Assembly: GCF_947305105.1 (NCBI RefSeq)
Contig: NZ_CAMZCS010000020.1
Coordinates: forward strand, 1 to 57,837
Length of the DNA: 57,837 nt
From: an uncultured Fibrobacter sp.
Lineage (GTDB): Bacteria; Fibrobacterota; Fibrobacteria; Fibrobacterales; Fibrobacteraceae
Reading direction: 5' to 3'
A program made the translations under genes and the position numbers. Positions 1 to 7,284 of the stretch are shown here, piece after piece. How positions within the stretch are numbered: position 1 is the first letter of the stretch; each line of letters opens with the position of its first letter. A model generated the notes under the pieces. That model was not told the origin of the DNA. It saw only the letters and a list, made by a program, of their open reading frames with translations, and ran no database searches.

Positions 1-1154
1 GTGCCCCAGTGCGGGTGTTCGCCCTGGCGCGGGTCGGCGTGCTCGTAGCAGGCGGTGCCGTCAAAGCGGCCGAGTGCGTGCGCATCCTTGGGGAAATGCG
101 CGGGGACCCAGTCGAGAATCACGCCGATTTCGGCCTGGTGGCACAGGTCCACGAAATGCCTGAACTGGTCGGGGGTGCCGTAGCGGCTGGTGGGGGAATA
201 GTAGCCCGTCACCTGGTAGCCCCAGGATTCGTCGAGCGGGTGTTCGGCGAGCGGCAGGAATTCTACGTGGGTGTAGCCCATTTCTTTGAGGTAGGGGATG
301 AGCCTTTCGGAGAGTTCGTCCCAGTTGAGGAAACGGTCGGGGTTGGCCGGGTCGCGGCGCCAGGAACCGGCGTGGACTTCGTAGATGTTCATGGGCGAGC
401 CGAAAACCTTGGTTGCCCAGTGAGTCTTCATGTAAAGGTCGTCGCCCCATTCGTAGCCGTCGAGGTGCGTGGTGATGGAGGCGGTTGCCGGGCGGACTTC
501 GCTGAGTTTCGCGAGCGGGTCCACTTTCACGTGGAGGTTTCCGTCGGCGCCGTGGACTTCGAAGCGGTAGAGTTCGCCTTCGCCGAGGTTCGGGATGAAG
601 ATTTCCCAGATGCCGGAACTGCCGAGCATGCGCATCTGGTGGCGACGTCCGTCCCAGCTGTTGAAACTGCCGACGACAGAAACGGCCTTGGCGTTGGGGG
701 CCCATACGGCGAACTGCACGCCCTTGAAACCCTGGTGTTCTACGAGGTTCGCGCCGAGTTTGCGGTAGAGTTCGTAGTGCGTGCCCGTGGCGATGAGGTG
801 CCTGTCGAATTCGGAGAGGACCGGCTGGAATGCGTACGGGTCGGTGAGCTTGTACTCGTTGCCGTCGTCCTGCTTGATGACGAGGTTGTAGAAGAAAGGC
901 TTGAATTCGATGTCGAGGATGGCCTCGAAGAACCCGGTGTCGCCGAGCTTGACGAAATCGAACTCGATTTCGCCGTCGATGGATTCACCGCGGACGAATC
1001 TCGCTTGCGGCTGGTACGTGCGTATGGCGGTCTTGATACCCCGATCCGTCTCGAGCGGGTGGATGCCCAGCACGTCAAACGGGTCTTTGCAGTAAAAGTC
1101 CCAGATGGGGAGCATCTGCTCCCTAGTCAAGCTTGTAAAATCGGTCCATTCCAT
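1..1154 (-). CDS. glgB: 1,4-alpha-glucan branching enzyme GlgB, N-terminal part (runs off window)
   Basis: Transfers alpha-1,4 chains to alpha-1,6 positions in glycogen synthesis. About 384 codons are present, starting at the ATG at 1152-1154, preceded by GAGAGA. An N-terminal carbohydrate-binding region (about residues 1-125) precedes a CBM48-like domain with FAVWAPNAKAVSVVG and FNSWDG (about 145-180). The GH13 barrel then begins with NIYEVHAGSWRR, YTHVEFLPLAEHPLDESWGYQ and ILDWVPAHFPKD, all classic GlgB signatures. The catalytic Asp/Glu residues lie beyond the window edge. It is divergent from the cytochrome cluster that starts at 1234. Identity is firm; the gene is cut only by the window. 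Confidence 0.95.
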   Translation of the reverse strand, partial: MEWTDFTSLTREQMLPIWDFYCKDPFDVLGIHPLETDRGIKTAIRTYQPQARFVRGESIDGEIEFDFVKLGDTGFFEAILDIEFKPFFYNLVIKQDDGNEYKLTDPYAFQPVLSEFDRHLIATGTHYELYRKLGANLVEHQGFKGVQFAVWAPNAKAVSVVGSFNSWDGRRHQMRMLGSSGIWEIFIPNLGEGELYRFEVHGADGNLHVKVDPLAKLSEVRPATASITTHLDGYEWGDDLYMKTHWATKVFGSPMNIYEVHAGSWRRDPANPDRFLNWDELSERLIPYLKEMGYTHVEFLPLAEHPLDESWGYQVTGYYSPTSRYGTPDQFRHFVDLCHQAEIGVILDWVPAHFPKDAHALGRFDGTACYEHADPRQGEHPHWG

Positions 1155-1233
1155 ACGGCTCTCTCTCTTGTGTGTTTCTTTGTTAAAAATATAAATATAT
1201 TTACATAGTATCCGAGTTTTCAAGGGAATTTCT

Positions 1234-1605
1234 TTGACAAAGGTATCAAGGACATACTGGCTGGTTCTCCTGCTCGCCTGCGGGATTTTTGCCGTGGACG
1301 TGTTCGTGCTGCCCGACGTGACGCCGGAACTCAAGTCCAGCGCATCCGAGTTCTTCAATAACGAGTGCAAGGGGTGTCACCGGTGGGCGCGCAAGTTCGC
1401 AGCCCCGCCCATGCGCGACAATGTGCAGCACTATGCCAGCGACCCCGCCGCGATGGTCGAATACCTTAAACACCCGACTCCGCAGCATCCGGACGAATGG
1501 CCCGCGATGGAAATTACTCCGCTGACGGAGGAGCAGGCGAAGATGATGACCGCCTGGCTTTTGTACATCCTCAAGAACCCGGACGATCCGGGGAGGCCGA
1601 AATAG
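1234..1605 (+). CDS. Membrane-anchored monoheme cytochrome c
   Basis: A 123-residue c-type cytochrome. Residues about 8-27 form an uncleaved-looking signal anchor, followed by one CKGCH heme motif (about residues 45-49) and a likely distal Met in WPAMEITPL. The TTG start at 1234 is chosen because AAGGGA lies six bases upstream and no ATG is available in frame. It leads a plus-strand cluster (pentaheme cytochrome, Fe-S protein, NrfD-type protein). By analogy with monoheme subunits of alternative complex III, it probably passes electrons within that complex or onward to a periplasmic acceptor; that role is inference. Confidence 0.8.
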   Translation: MTKVSRTYWLVLLLACGIFAVDVFVLPDVTPELKSSASEFFNNECKGCHRWARKFAAPPMRDNVQHYASDPAAMVEYLKHPTPQHPDEWPAMEITPLTEEQAKMMTAWLLYILKNPDDPGRPK

Positions 1606-1615
1606 GGATGGCGCC

Positions 1616-2140
1616 ATGAAGTGGTCCCTTGTTGCCCTCGTTGCGCTTATGTGTGCCTTTTTCCTCGCGGATTTGTTGATGAACCGCGTCGCGGAACCGA
1701 CGCGTCGCGGTGACGGTTCCGCCGTACCTTTTATGCACGCGATGCACGGGGATTCCATCGGGCTCTCGTGCAGCGCCTGCCATACGGGCGCTTATGCCGC
1801 TGCTAGGGCGTATCTGCCCTCCAAGGCGGAATGTATGGACTGCCACCGGTTGCCGCTTACCGAGAGCGCCGGTATCGAGGCGCTTGATTCGGCCTTGGCG
1901 AAGGCTCCGGAACATCCCTGGTCGAAGAAGTCCTCTTTGCCCGAACACGTGGTGTTCCACCACGGTGTCCACCATAGCGCCGGTGTGGCCTGTGCAGATT
2001 GCCACGGCACCGGCTATGGGGCGGACGTTTACGGGGGAGAGCGCTTTGACATGCGGACCTGCTTGGACTGCCACCGCGGAAAGACTTTCAAGGACAAGAA
2101 TTTTAAGGCTGCGGTGTATTGCGCGGCGTGTCATCGGTAG
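1616..2140 (+). CDS. Pentaheme cytochrome c (ActA/NrfB-like)
   Basis: A 174-residue protein with an N-terminal membrane anchor (about residues 4-22) and five CXXCH motifs: CSACH, CMDCH, CADCH, CLDCH and CAACH, the last at the extreme C-terminus. Extra histidines (HAMH, HHGVHH) can serve as distal ligands. Five hemes plus one anchor fit ActA of alternative complex III. NrfB is also pentaheme but soluble. It lies 10 bp after the monoheme cytochrome gene and just ahead of the Fe-S gene, so it should be the electron exit of the complex. The heme count is read directly; the family choice is inference from the neighbours. Confidence 0.85.
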   Translation: MKWSLVALVALMCAFFLADLLMNRVAEPTRRGDGSAVPFMHAMHGDSIGLSCSACHTGAYAAARAYLPSKAECMDCHRLPLTESAGIEALDSALAKAPEHPWSKKSSLPEHVVFHHGVHHSAGVACADCHGTGYGADVYGGERFDMRTCLDCHRGKTFKDKNFKAAVYCAACHR

Positions 2141-2145
2141 GGATT

Positions 2146-3021
2146 ATGGGAATGGATCGGCGTGAATTTATCAAGTGGTGTTCCTTGCTGGCCGTGGGCT
2201 CGATGCTCGGCGGTTGTCGCAAGCTGCCCTTTGTGGGTGATGCCGCGAAGAAGGATCTGCCCTCGCTCAAGATGTTCGAGGCCGAGGTCCGGCGTGCCAT
2301 GTCGAAGCCTTCGCGAAGGATGGAACTGGTGCGCGTTCCGATGCCCGGCCGCCTGAAAACTCCGGGAGCGTCGTTAGAAAACCGATTTGGGATGGCTATT
2401 GACCTTGATGCCTGCGACGGATGCGGCAAGTGCATTTTGGCTTGCATCCAAGAAAACAACATCCCGCTAGTGACCGAAGACGAGGCCGCGAAGGGACGGT
2501 TCATGCACTGGATAGAGATGCGCGGCGGAGTGCCGTTCATGTGTGCCCATTGCGGGAATGCCCCTTGTGAACGGGCTTGCCCGACGGGGGCGGCGAACCA
2601 TACGCCCGACGGCTTGAGTGCCATGATGTACAAGCGCTGCACCGGGAGCCGTTACTGTGGCGCGAACTGCCCGGAGCATGCGCGCAAGTTCAATTTTAAC
2701 GATGCTGTGCAGCAGGGGCTTTCGCTGAAGTTCAACGACAAGGTACCCGTTCGCAGTAAGGGCGTCATGGAAAAATGTTCGCTCTGCTTGCACAGGTTGC
2801 AAGACGACCGCCTGGAAGTCAAGGCGGCTGGTGGTGTCTGGCGTGGTCGTGGCGTGAATACGGCTTGTGCCGAGGCCTGCCCCAAGAAAGCCATCGTATT
2901 CGGCAACTGGCTCGACCCGGATTCTCCACTCGTGAAGGTGGCGCGCCGCCGCGACTTGTACGCTCCGGCAGACCTTGCGGGCTTTGATCCCTCGATTGTC
3001 TACATGATGGGGGGTAAGTAG
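2146..3021 (+). CDS. Tat-exported four-cluster ferredoxin subunit (ActB/NrfC-type)
   Basis: Iron-sulfur subunit of a membrane quinol oxidoreductase. The N-terminus MGMDRREFIKW carries a Tat-like twin arginine and then a hydrophobic stretch ending LGGC, a possible lipobox. Four cysteine sets follow: CDGCGKCILAC, CAHCGNAPCERAC, CTGSRYCGANCPEHARKFNF and CSLCLHR with CAEACPKK. The third set has the spacing seen in ActB/HybA-type proteins. The ATG at 2146 is preferred over an upstream in-frame ATG because it follows the previous stop and a GGTAGGGA ribosome site. Unlike full ActB there is no molybdopterin-like domain. Its stop codon overlaps the start of the next gene by one base, suggesting translational coupling. 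Confidence 0.88.
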   Translation: MGMDRREFIKWCSLLAVGSMLGGCRKLPFVGDAAKKDLPSLKMFEAEVRRAMSKPSRRMELVRVPMPGRLKTPGASLENRFGMAIDLDACDGCGKCILACIQENNIPLVTEDEAAKGRFMHWIEMRGGVPFMCAHCGNAPCERACPTGAANHTPDGLSAMMYKRCTGSRYCGANCPEHARKFNFNDAVQQGLSLKFNDKVPVRSKGVMEKCSLCLHRLQDDRLEVKAAGGVWRGRGVNTACAEACPKKAIVFGNWLDPDSPLVKVARRRDLYAPADLAGFDPSIVYMMGGK

Positions 3022-4778
3022 TGGTCCGCATCCTCTTCATCGTCTTCCTCTGCCTGCTTGCCCCGGGGCTTGTGTCCATGGGGTATTCGCTGTGGCAGGG
3101 GCCTGCGGCGTGGTCCGTGGATTCCGGCGTGTTCTGGGGCATGCCCATAAGTTTGTTTGTGTTCTGGATTGGCCTTGCCCACGCGGGAACGCTGATTTCG
3201 GCAATTTTCCTCGTTCTCGATGTCAAGATGGAACGTCGCACATCCATTCTCGCCGAACTTGCGACGCTGTGCGCGTTAGTCGTGGCGGTCATCTTCCCGT
3301 TGATGCACCTCGGTGTCATCCAGAATTTTTACATGGTTGCCCCGTACATGGAATCCCGCGGGAGCATGGCCAACGTGTGCTCCCCGCTGGTATGGGATTT
3401 CTGCTGCATTCTGGCTTACGGGCTCTTATCCGTTGTCTATCTAGTTGTCCATGTGCTTGCGGACAAGTCGGCTGTAGCGGCCTCGATTCACCGTCCCTTG
3501 GCTTGGCTCCTTTTCCCCATGGTCCTCTGGGTGCATACGATTGTGAGCCTTGATTTCGCGGCAACGTTTGTCCCGGCGTGGCGCGGTGCATTTTTCCCCA
3601 TTTACTTTATCGTAGGGGCCGTGTTCTCGGGGCTTGCGATGGTGAACATCATGCTCTGTGCCGAGGGCTACCGGATGCGCCAACTGGAAAAGCTCATGCT
3701 GGTGGGCTCGTGGTTCTTGGGTGCGTTCCTGCTGTGGGACTTTGCTTTGAAGGGCAACTTGAGCGTCACGGTGCTCGTATTCGCGGTCTTGCTCCCGCAA
3801 CTCATGTTCGTCTCTGTTGTTCGCGAGTCGACGTTGGGCCGTGTTTTGGTCTCGTCTTCTATCATTGTCGGGTTGCTCCTTGAACGCGTTTTCCTCGTCT
3901 TCCCGTCGGGCGTGGTGGGGTTCGGTTGGGTCGACCTAGGGTTGATTTGTTTTGGCTTCGGCCTGTTCGGTGTGATTTTCTTGGTGGCGCGTCTCAAGCT
4001 TTCCCGCGTTATTGAGGGCGAAGAAGTCTTGATGGGTGAAGTGGAAGACACCGTGCCGAAACGCCCTGCGACGGGCCGGTTCTCCTATTTTGCTCCGCTG
4101 ACAACTCCCGAATTCAGAATGTTGCGGTTCCCGCTCTTGCTGGGGATTATCGCATGTACATTGTTCTTGGTTTGGGTCGTCGGTTGCTTGGAAGAGAACG
4201 GTATCGCATTCTCGGATGTGAATCTTGTTCCACTGACATGCCCCATCATTACGACCGTGGCCGGAATCGTACTTTGCCTGCGTCCGCTGGTGATGCACAT
4301 CGGCAAAGTCGGCGGTGCTGTGATGGTTGCGTTGGCTGCTCTCTTGGGAGTCTTAGCTGGAATGGTTTACGGGGGTGTAACGTCGGTTCCGTCGGGTGCT
4401 GTGGTCAGCAGCACGGGGGATATGCTTGACGTTGGAACTTTGCCCGATTCTACATCCACATTGGATTCTGTGGCTGTAATCCACACGAAGGCTGTGTTCG
4501 AGGCGCGTTGCGCTGGGTGCCATGGTACCGATGGACGCCTGAACGAAAAGTTTGTCCGTGAATACTATCCGGTCCCGCAGAATTTGGACGTTTCCCGCAT
4601 AGATGCCCTCGGGGAAGATTCATTGGTAAATGTTATCCTAAATGGCAGAACGAACATGAATCCCTATGCGGGGCGAATCAGCCCGCAGATGGCTCGTGGC
4701 TTGATTCGTTACATGCGACTGCTTGCGGAAACTCCCGCAGCAGACAATACTACACGGAACGAGGGAGGTGACGAATGA
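3021..4778 (+). CDS. NrfD/ActC-type quinol-oxidising membrane protein fused to a C-terminal cytochrome c domain
   Basis: A 585-residue protein starting with GTG, overlapping the preceding TAG by one base. About ten membrane segments occupy residues 1-450. The signatures FWIGLAHAGTLISAI, SPLVWDFCCI and HTIVSLDFA with FFPIYFIVGAVFSG match ActC more closely than NrfD, as far as I recall those families. After a periplasmic linker, a single CAGCH heme motif (about residue 493) and a likely distal Met in TNMNPYAG form a fused cytochrome c domain. It probably oxidises quinol in the membrane and hands electrons to the Fe-S and heme subunits. The fusion is the unusual part. The next gene overlaps by ATGA. 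Confidence 0.85.
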   Translation: MVRILFIVFLCLLAPGLVSMGYSLWQGPAAWSVDSGVFWGMPISLFVFWIGLAHAGTLISAIFLVLDVKMERRTSILAELATLCALVVAVIFPLMHLGVIQNFYMVAPYMESRGSMANVCSPLVWDFCCILAYGLLSVVYLVVHVLADKSAVAASIHRPLAWLLFPMVLWVHTIVSLDFAATFVPAWRGAFFPIYFIVGAVFSGLAMVNIMLCAEGYRMRQLEKLMLVGSWFLGAFLLWDFALKGNLSVTVLVFAVLLPQLMFVSVVRESTLGRVLVSSSIIVGLLLERVFLVFPSGVVGFGWVDLGLICFGFGLFGVIFLVARLKLSRVIEGEEVLMGEVEDTVPKRPATGRFSYFAPLTTPEFRMLRFPLLLGIIACTLFLVWVVGCLEENGIAFSDVNLVPLTCPIITTVAGIVLCLRPLVMHIGKVGGAVMVALAALLGVLAGMVYGGVTSVPSGAVVSSTGDMLDVGTLPDSTSTLDSVAVIHTKAVFEARCAGCHGTDGRLNEKFVREYYPVPQNLDVSRIDALGEDSLVNVILNGRTNMNPYAGRISPQMARGLIRYMRLLAETPAADNTTRNEGGDE

Positions 4779-5221
4779 CTCCCTTGATGTCTTCCCTTGC
4801 GTGTGTGATGGCCTTGGCCCAGGCATTTTTCCTGTGGCGCGGAAAAATGCACATTCTTAAAGAAGGTCTGTTGCTGTTTGGGTTCTTCTGCATTTCGTGT
4901 GTGTTTACTTTACTTGTAGGTTCGCCGGACGATCCGCAGATTGAACACTATCCGCTGCGCATGCTTGCTCTGTGCCTATGTTTCTCGACCACGTCGTTGC
5001 CGCGCTACCGCAGGCGTTATCTAGTAATGGCGCAGGCGTTTTGGCTCTGGGTGGAACTGTTCGGCGGCATTGCGCTTGCCTACCGTGGTATCGAATTCGC
5101 GTGGGCCCGCTCTCTGGCTATATTCCTGCTGTGTTGCTGCAGTACGCTGCTTTCCCGGATTTCGAAAGAAATGGAATTCTGCCTGATGGTATTCTGGATT
5201 GCCATCTGGATATTGTTCTAA
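4775..5221 (+). CDS. Small polytopic membrane protein of the cytochrome cluster
   Basis: A 148-residue protein, almost entirely hydrophobic, with about four membrane segments and a basic loop (RYRRRY) in the middle. It overlaps the NrfD-type gene by four bases (ATGA), so it is very likely co-translated and part of the same complex. I do not recognise the family; small accessory membrane subunits (ActD/ActF-like) would be the expected role. It contains several Cys residues in the membrane segments but no heme motif. Function unknown. Confidence 0.7.
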   Translation: MTPLMSSLACVMALAQAFFLWRGKMHILKEGLLLFGFFCISCVFTLLVGSPDDPQIEHYPLRMLALCLCFSTTSLPRYRRRYLVMAQAFWLWVELFGGIALAYRGIEFAWARSLAIFLLCCCSTLLSRISKEMEFCLMVFWIAIWILF

Positions 5222-5250
5222 ACTTAGGTGAGTTTTTTAATTAATCATAA

Positions 5251-5433
5251 GAAACCCTATTTTTTTGGACGTTCCAAACGGAATTGTTCAAGTACTTGAC
5301 GGAAAGTTCAAAAGTGTCTAAATTCAGTAAAGAAGAATTCGAGGCTTACCAGAAAGTGTATCACGAAAAATGGGACCATAACGTCATGGTGAAGGTTTTC
5401 GGCTTCACCATAGAAGAAATCGCTAAGCTTTAG
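5251..5433 (+). pseudogene. Relic of an Rpn/PD-(D/E)XK nuclease-transposase C-terminus
   Basis: An open stretch with no good start, bounded upstream by a stop at 5248. It reads ELFKYLTESSKVSKFSKEEF and continues EAYQKVYHEKWD before ending at 5433. This resembles the C-terminal part of the Rpn-type recombination-promoting nuclease family, where a short lysine-rich helix of the kind LTEEE..AYEKS is typical. The nuclease domain is absent. A GTG at 5314 could start a 39-residue peptide, but I see no convincing ribosome site. I read it as a decayed fragment; the family assignment is from memory. Confidence 0.45.
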
Positions 5434-5441
5434 CCTCCAAT

Positions 5442-5460
5442 GCGTACAAATGTACGCTTT
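5442..5460 (+). terminator. Putative intrinsic terminator
   Basis: Six-pair stem GCGTAC/GTACGC around an AAAT loop, followed by TTTCTAG. It lies after the Rpn relic and before the lipoprotein gene at 5486. The T-tract is short, so its strength is uncertain. Confidence 0.45.
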
Positions 5461-5485
5461 CTAGCAATTTTGTATATATTATGAC

Positions 5486-6088
5486 ATGATGGGAAATCTT
5501 TTGATAAAAAAAAGGATATTTCTGCTATGTGCAATCCTGCTTCTTTCGGGGTGTTTTTTCCCTTGTTTAAATAGAAGTTTTGGTGCGGATGAAGGGGATA
5601 GACAGACTCCGGTCATCGATAATTGGGTGGCATATTTTTGGATCCATAGTAAGGATTATTGTTCAAGATCGGATTCAGCCTCTTGTGAAGTTATGCTCGT
5701 GATAGATGGAAAGTATCTGGATGAAGATTCTTTAAAAAATGTAGCGGTACATTTTGATTCGTTATACTTGGAGTTCGGGGAACGTGTGTATAAGCGTATA
5801 AACGAAGATAGTAGCTTTAGTCATGCTGAAAAACCAATTTGGAGATATAAACACCCACCTCCTGTGCGTCATGATGCCAAATATTTTTCCATAGTTAATT
5901 CTAAATCTCGAGAAACAATGCGGTGGCCATTAATTCCCAAAGAGGTCAAGGCTGTTGACGTAACGCTTTTCGTGTCGTTTATGTATCCTAATGATGGCCA
6001 TATTGAATCGGTAATGGTAAGAAAGAGACTATACGAGAGAAAAGTCTTAGTCTTTGCATCCTATGATAACTGGAAAGACCTTGAATAA
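5486..6088 (+). CDS. Hypothetical lipoprotein
   Basis: A 200-residue protein with a signal peptide and the lipobox-like LLLSGC (about residues 18-23), so probably a lipoprotein. The mature part shows no family I recognise. It is rich in Tyr, Lys and Ser and contains an isolated pair of Cys. Its AT content is clearly higher than that of the cytochrome cluster upstream, which together with the adjacent Rpn relic suggests a locally acquired segment. An AT-rich TATATT element sits about 12 bp before the start. It is convergent with the YciO-like gene at 6116. Confidence 0.6.
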   Translation: MMGNLLIKKRIFLLCAILLLSGCFFPCLNRSFGADEGDRQTPVIDNWVAYFWIHSKDYCSRSDSASCEVMLVIDGKYLDEDSLKNVAVHFDSLYLEFGERVYKRINEDSSFSHAEKPIWRYKHPPPVRHDAKYFSIVNSKSRETMRWPLIPKEVKAVDVTLFVSFMYPNDGHIESVMVRKRLYERKVLVFASYDNWKDLE

Positions 6089-6115
6089 GAAAACGGGGCA
6101 ACCACGAAAGAGTTT

Positions 6116-6703
6116 TTATTGCAGTTCTCCGCGGAGCACTTCGATGTCGCCGTTGACGAGGCTCACGATATTCGTCGGGTTGATTTCGATATTGCCGCAG
6201 TCCACCATCATGTCGACGGAATGTTGGAAAGTCTTCCAGAGTTCGTCTACTTCGTAGATGTCCTCCTCGCTTAGCTTTGCTGCTGTGCTCAGGATGGGCT
6301 TGTCAAAGTGCTGGAATAGTTCTTTGAAGAAGGGGTGCGTGGGCATACGGATGCCGATTTCGGGGCGCTTGACGTCGAGCCGCCTTGCGATGTGCGGGGC
6401 CGCCGGCAAGATGAACGTGTACGGGCCCGGGACGCGGGGCTTCATGATGTTGAATGCGAAGTTGTCGATGCGGGCGTAGTCCGTCGCTGCACGGATGTCG
6501 GGGACGATGAGCGCCATGAAGAACTTCTTCATCGGCTTTTTGAGGGCATAAAGCTTGTGGATTGCCTTCGGGGATTCCGCGCTGCACCCAATGGCGTAGC
6601 CAGACTCGGTCGGGTAGAGGACAAGGGCATCGTCTTCGAGCGCTGCTGCGGCAAGCTTGACGATGCGGGCTTGCGGGTTGTCTGGATGTACTTCAAATCG
6701 CAT
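6116..6703 (-). CDS. YciO/Sua5/YrdC-family protein
   Basis: A 195-residue protein of the YrdC superfamily, whose TsaC/Sua5 members make threonylcarbamoyl-AMP for the tRNA t6A modification. Signatures are LYPTESGYAIGCSA, KKPMKKFFMALIV, PGPYTFILPA, IGIRMPTHPF and PILSTAAKLS. The length and lack of a Sua5 C-terminal domain fit the YciO subgroup. Whether it makes t6A or is the paralogue of unknown role cannot be told here. It is cytoplasmic, with no signal peptide. No clear ribosome site was found before the ATG. Confidence 0.8.
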   Translation of the reverse strand: MRFEVHPDNPQARIVKLAAAALEDDALVLYPTESGYAIGCSAESPKAIHKLYALKKPMKKFFMALIVPDIRAATDYARIDNFAFNIMKPRVPGPYTFILPAAPHIARRLDVKRPEIGIRMPTHPFFKELFQHFDKPILSTAAKLSEEDIYEVDELWKTFQHSVDMMVDCGNIEINPTNIVSLVNGDIEVLRGELQ

Positions 6704-6748
6704 GCTGGAAATGTAGCAAAAAGATGGTGAAAACCCTAGGGTTCGCCA

Positions 6749-7198
6749 CTAGCACTTCGGGATGACTTGCGAGCATTCGAATGCGTTTTTGAAGTGTTCG
6801 AACTGCAATGGTCGATGGTAGGCTCTCGTGCTCAAGACATCGAAGCGGCAGGGCTGATCGAATCCTTTGGGGGCGACGTCTTTGCGCGTGTACAAAAAAT
6901 GACATGCCGTCTGCCATATTTTGTATTGCTTCTTGGCGTTCACTCTCGCTGCTGGGTTCCCTTGCTGGTTGTTCCAGACTGATTTGACTTCGACGAAGAC
7001 GATGGTTTCCCCTTCGCGGGCAACGATGTCGAGCTCTCCGCCGCGGTAGGCGTAGTTGCGGGCGAGGATTTCGTAGCCTTCGCGCTTCAGGTGTTCTGCA
7101 GCAAGCGTTTCGATGTAATTGCCTTTGGGCTTGTTCTGCTGCTTGCCTGTTGTTGTCCCGTTTGCGCCATATTGTGCGCTGTACGTCGAGTAGTTCAT
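6749..7198 (-). CDS. YraN-family endonuclease-like protein (UPF0102)
   Basis: A 149-residue protein. After a short variable N-terminus comes AAEHLKREGYEILARNYAY, then RGGELDIVAREGETIVFVEVK, the E-D-ExK restriction-endonuclease-like core of UPF0102/YraN. The C-terminal half has the usual VNAKKQYKIWQTACHF helix. A strong AAGGAGG ribosome site precedes the ATG. Biological role of the family is unsettled; DNA processing is presumed from the fold. The last 40 residues diverge and include two Cys. Confidence 0.85.
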   Translation of the reverse strand: MNYSTYSAQYGANGTTTGKQQNKPKGNYIETLAAEHLKREGYEILARNYAYRGGELDIVAREGETIVFVEVKSVWNNQQGNPAARVNAKKQYKIWQTACHFLYTRKDVAPKGFDQPCRFDVLSTRAYHRPLQFEHFKNAFECSQVIPKC

Positions 7199-7208
7199 GT
7201 GTCCTCCT

Positions 7209-7245
7209 TTTTAAAAAGAAGGAACGTGCGGATTTCGCACGTTCC
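7209..7245 (-). terminator. Intrinsic terminator of the kinase/FHA-ABC operon
   Basis: Ten-pair stem GGAACGTGCG/CGCACGTTCC with a five-base loop at 7221-7245. Read on the minus strand it is followed by TTCTTTTT. It lies between the kinase stop (7285) and the yraN ribosome site. Confidence 0.85.
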
Positions 7246-7284
7246 TCAATAAGATTGTCGTGAGCGCTTTGCGCCCGGTTTACA

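Noticed and set aside
9-1208. Long plus-strand open frame of 399 codons
   Set aside because: Shadow of glgB on the opposite strand; composition (Val/Glu/Gly-rich) is typical of an antisense reading and glgB motifs are unmistakable.
1616-3021. Cytochrome/Fe-S genes as an NrfABCD nitrite reductase
   Set aside because: No NrfA catalytic subunit is present and the membrane subunit's motifs are closer to ActC; NrfB/C similarity is only at the level of heme and cluster counts.
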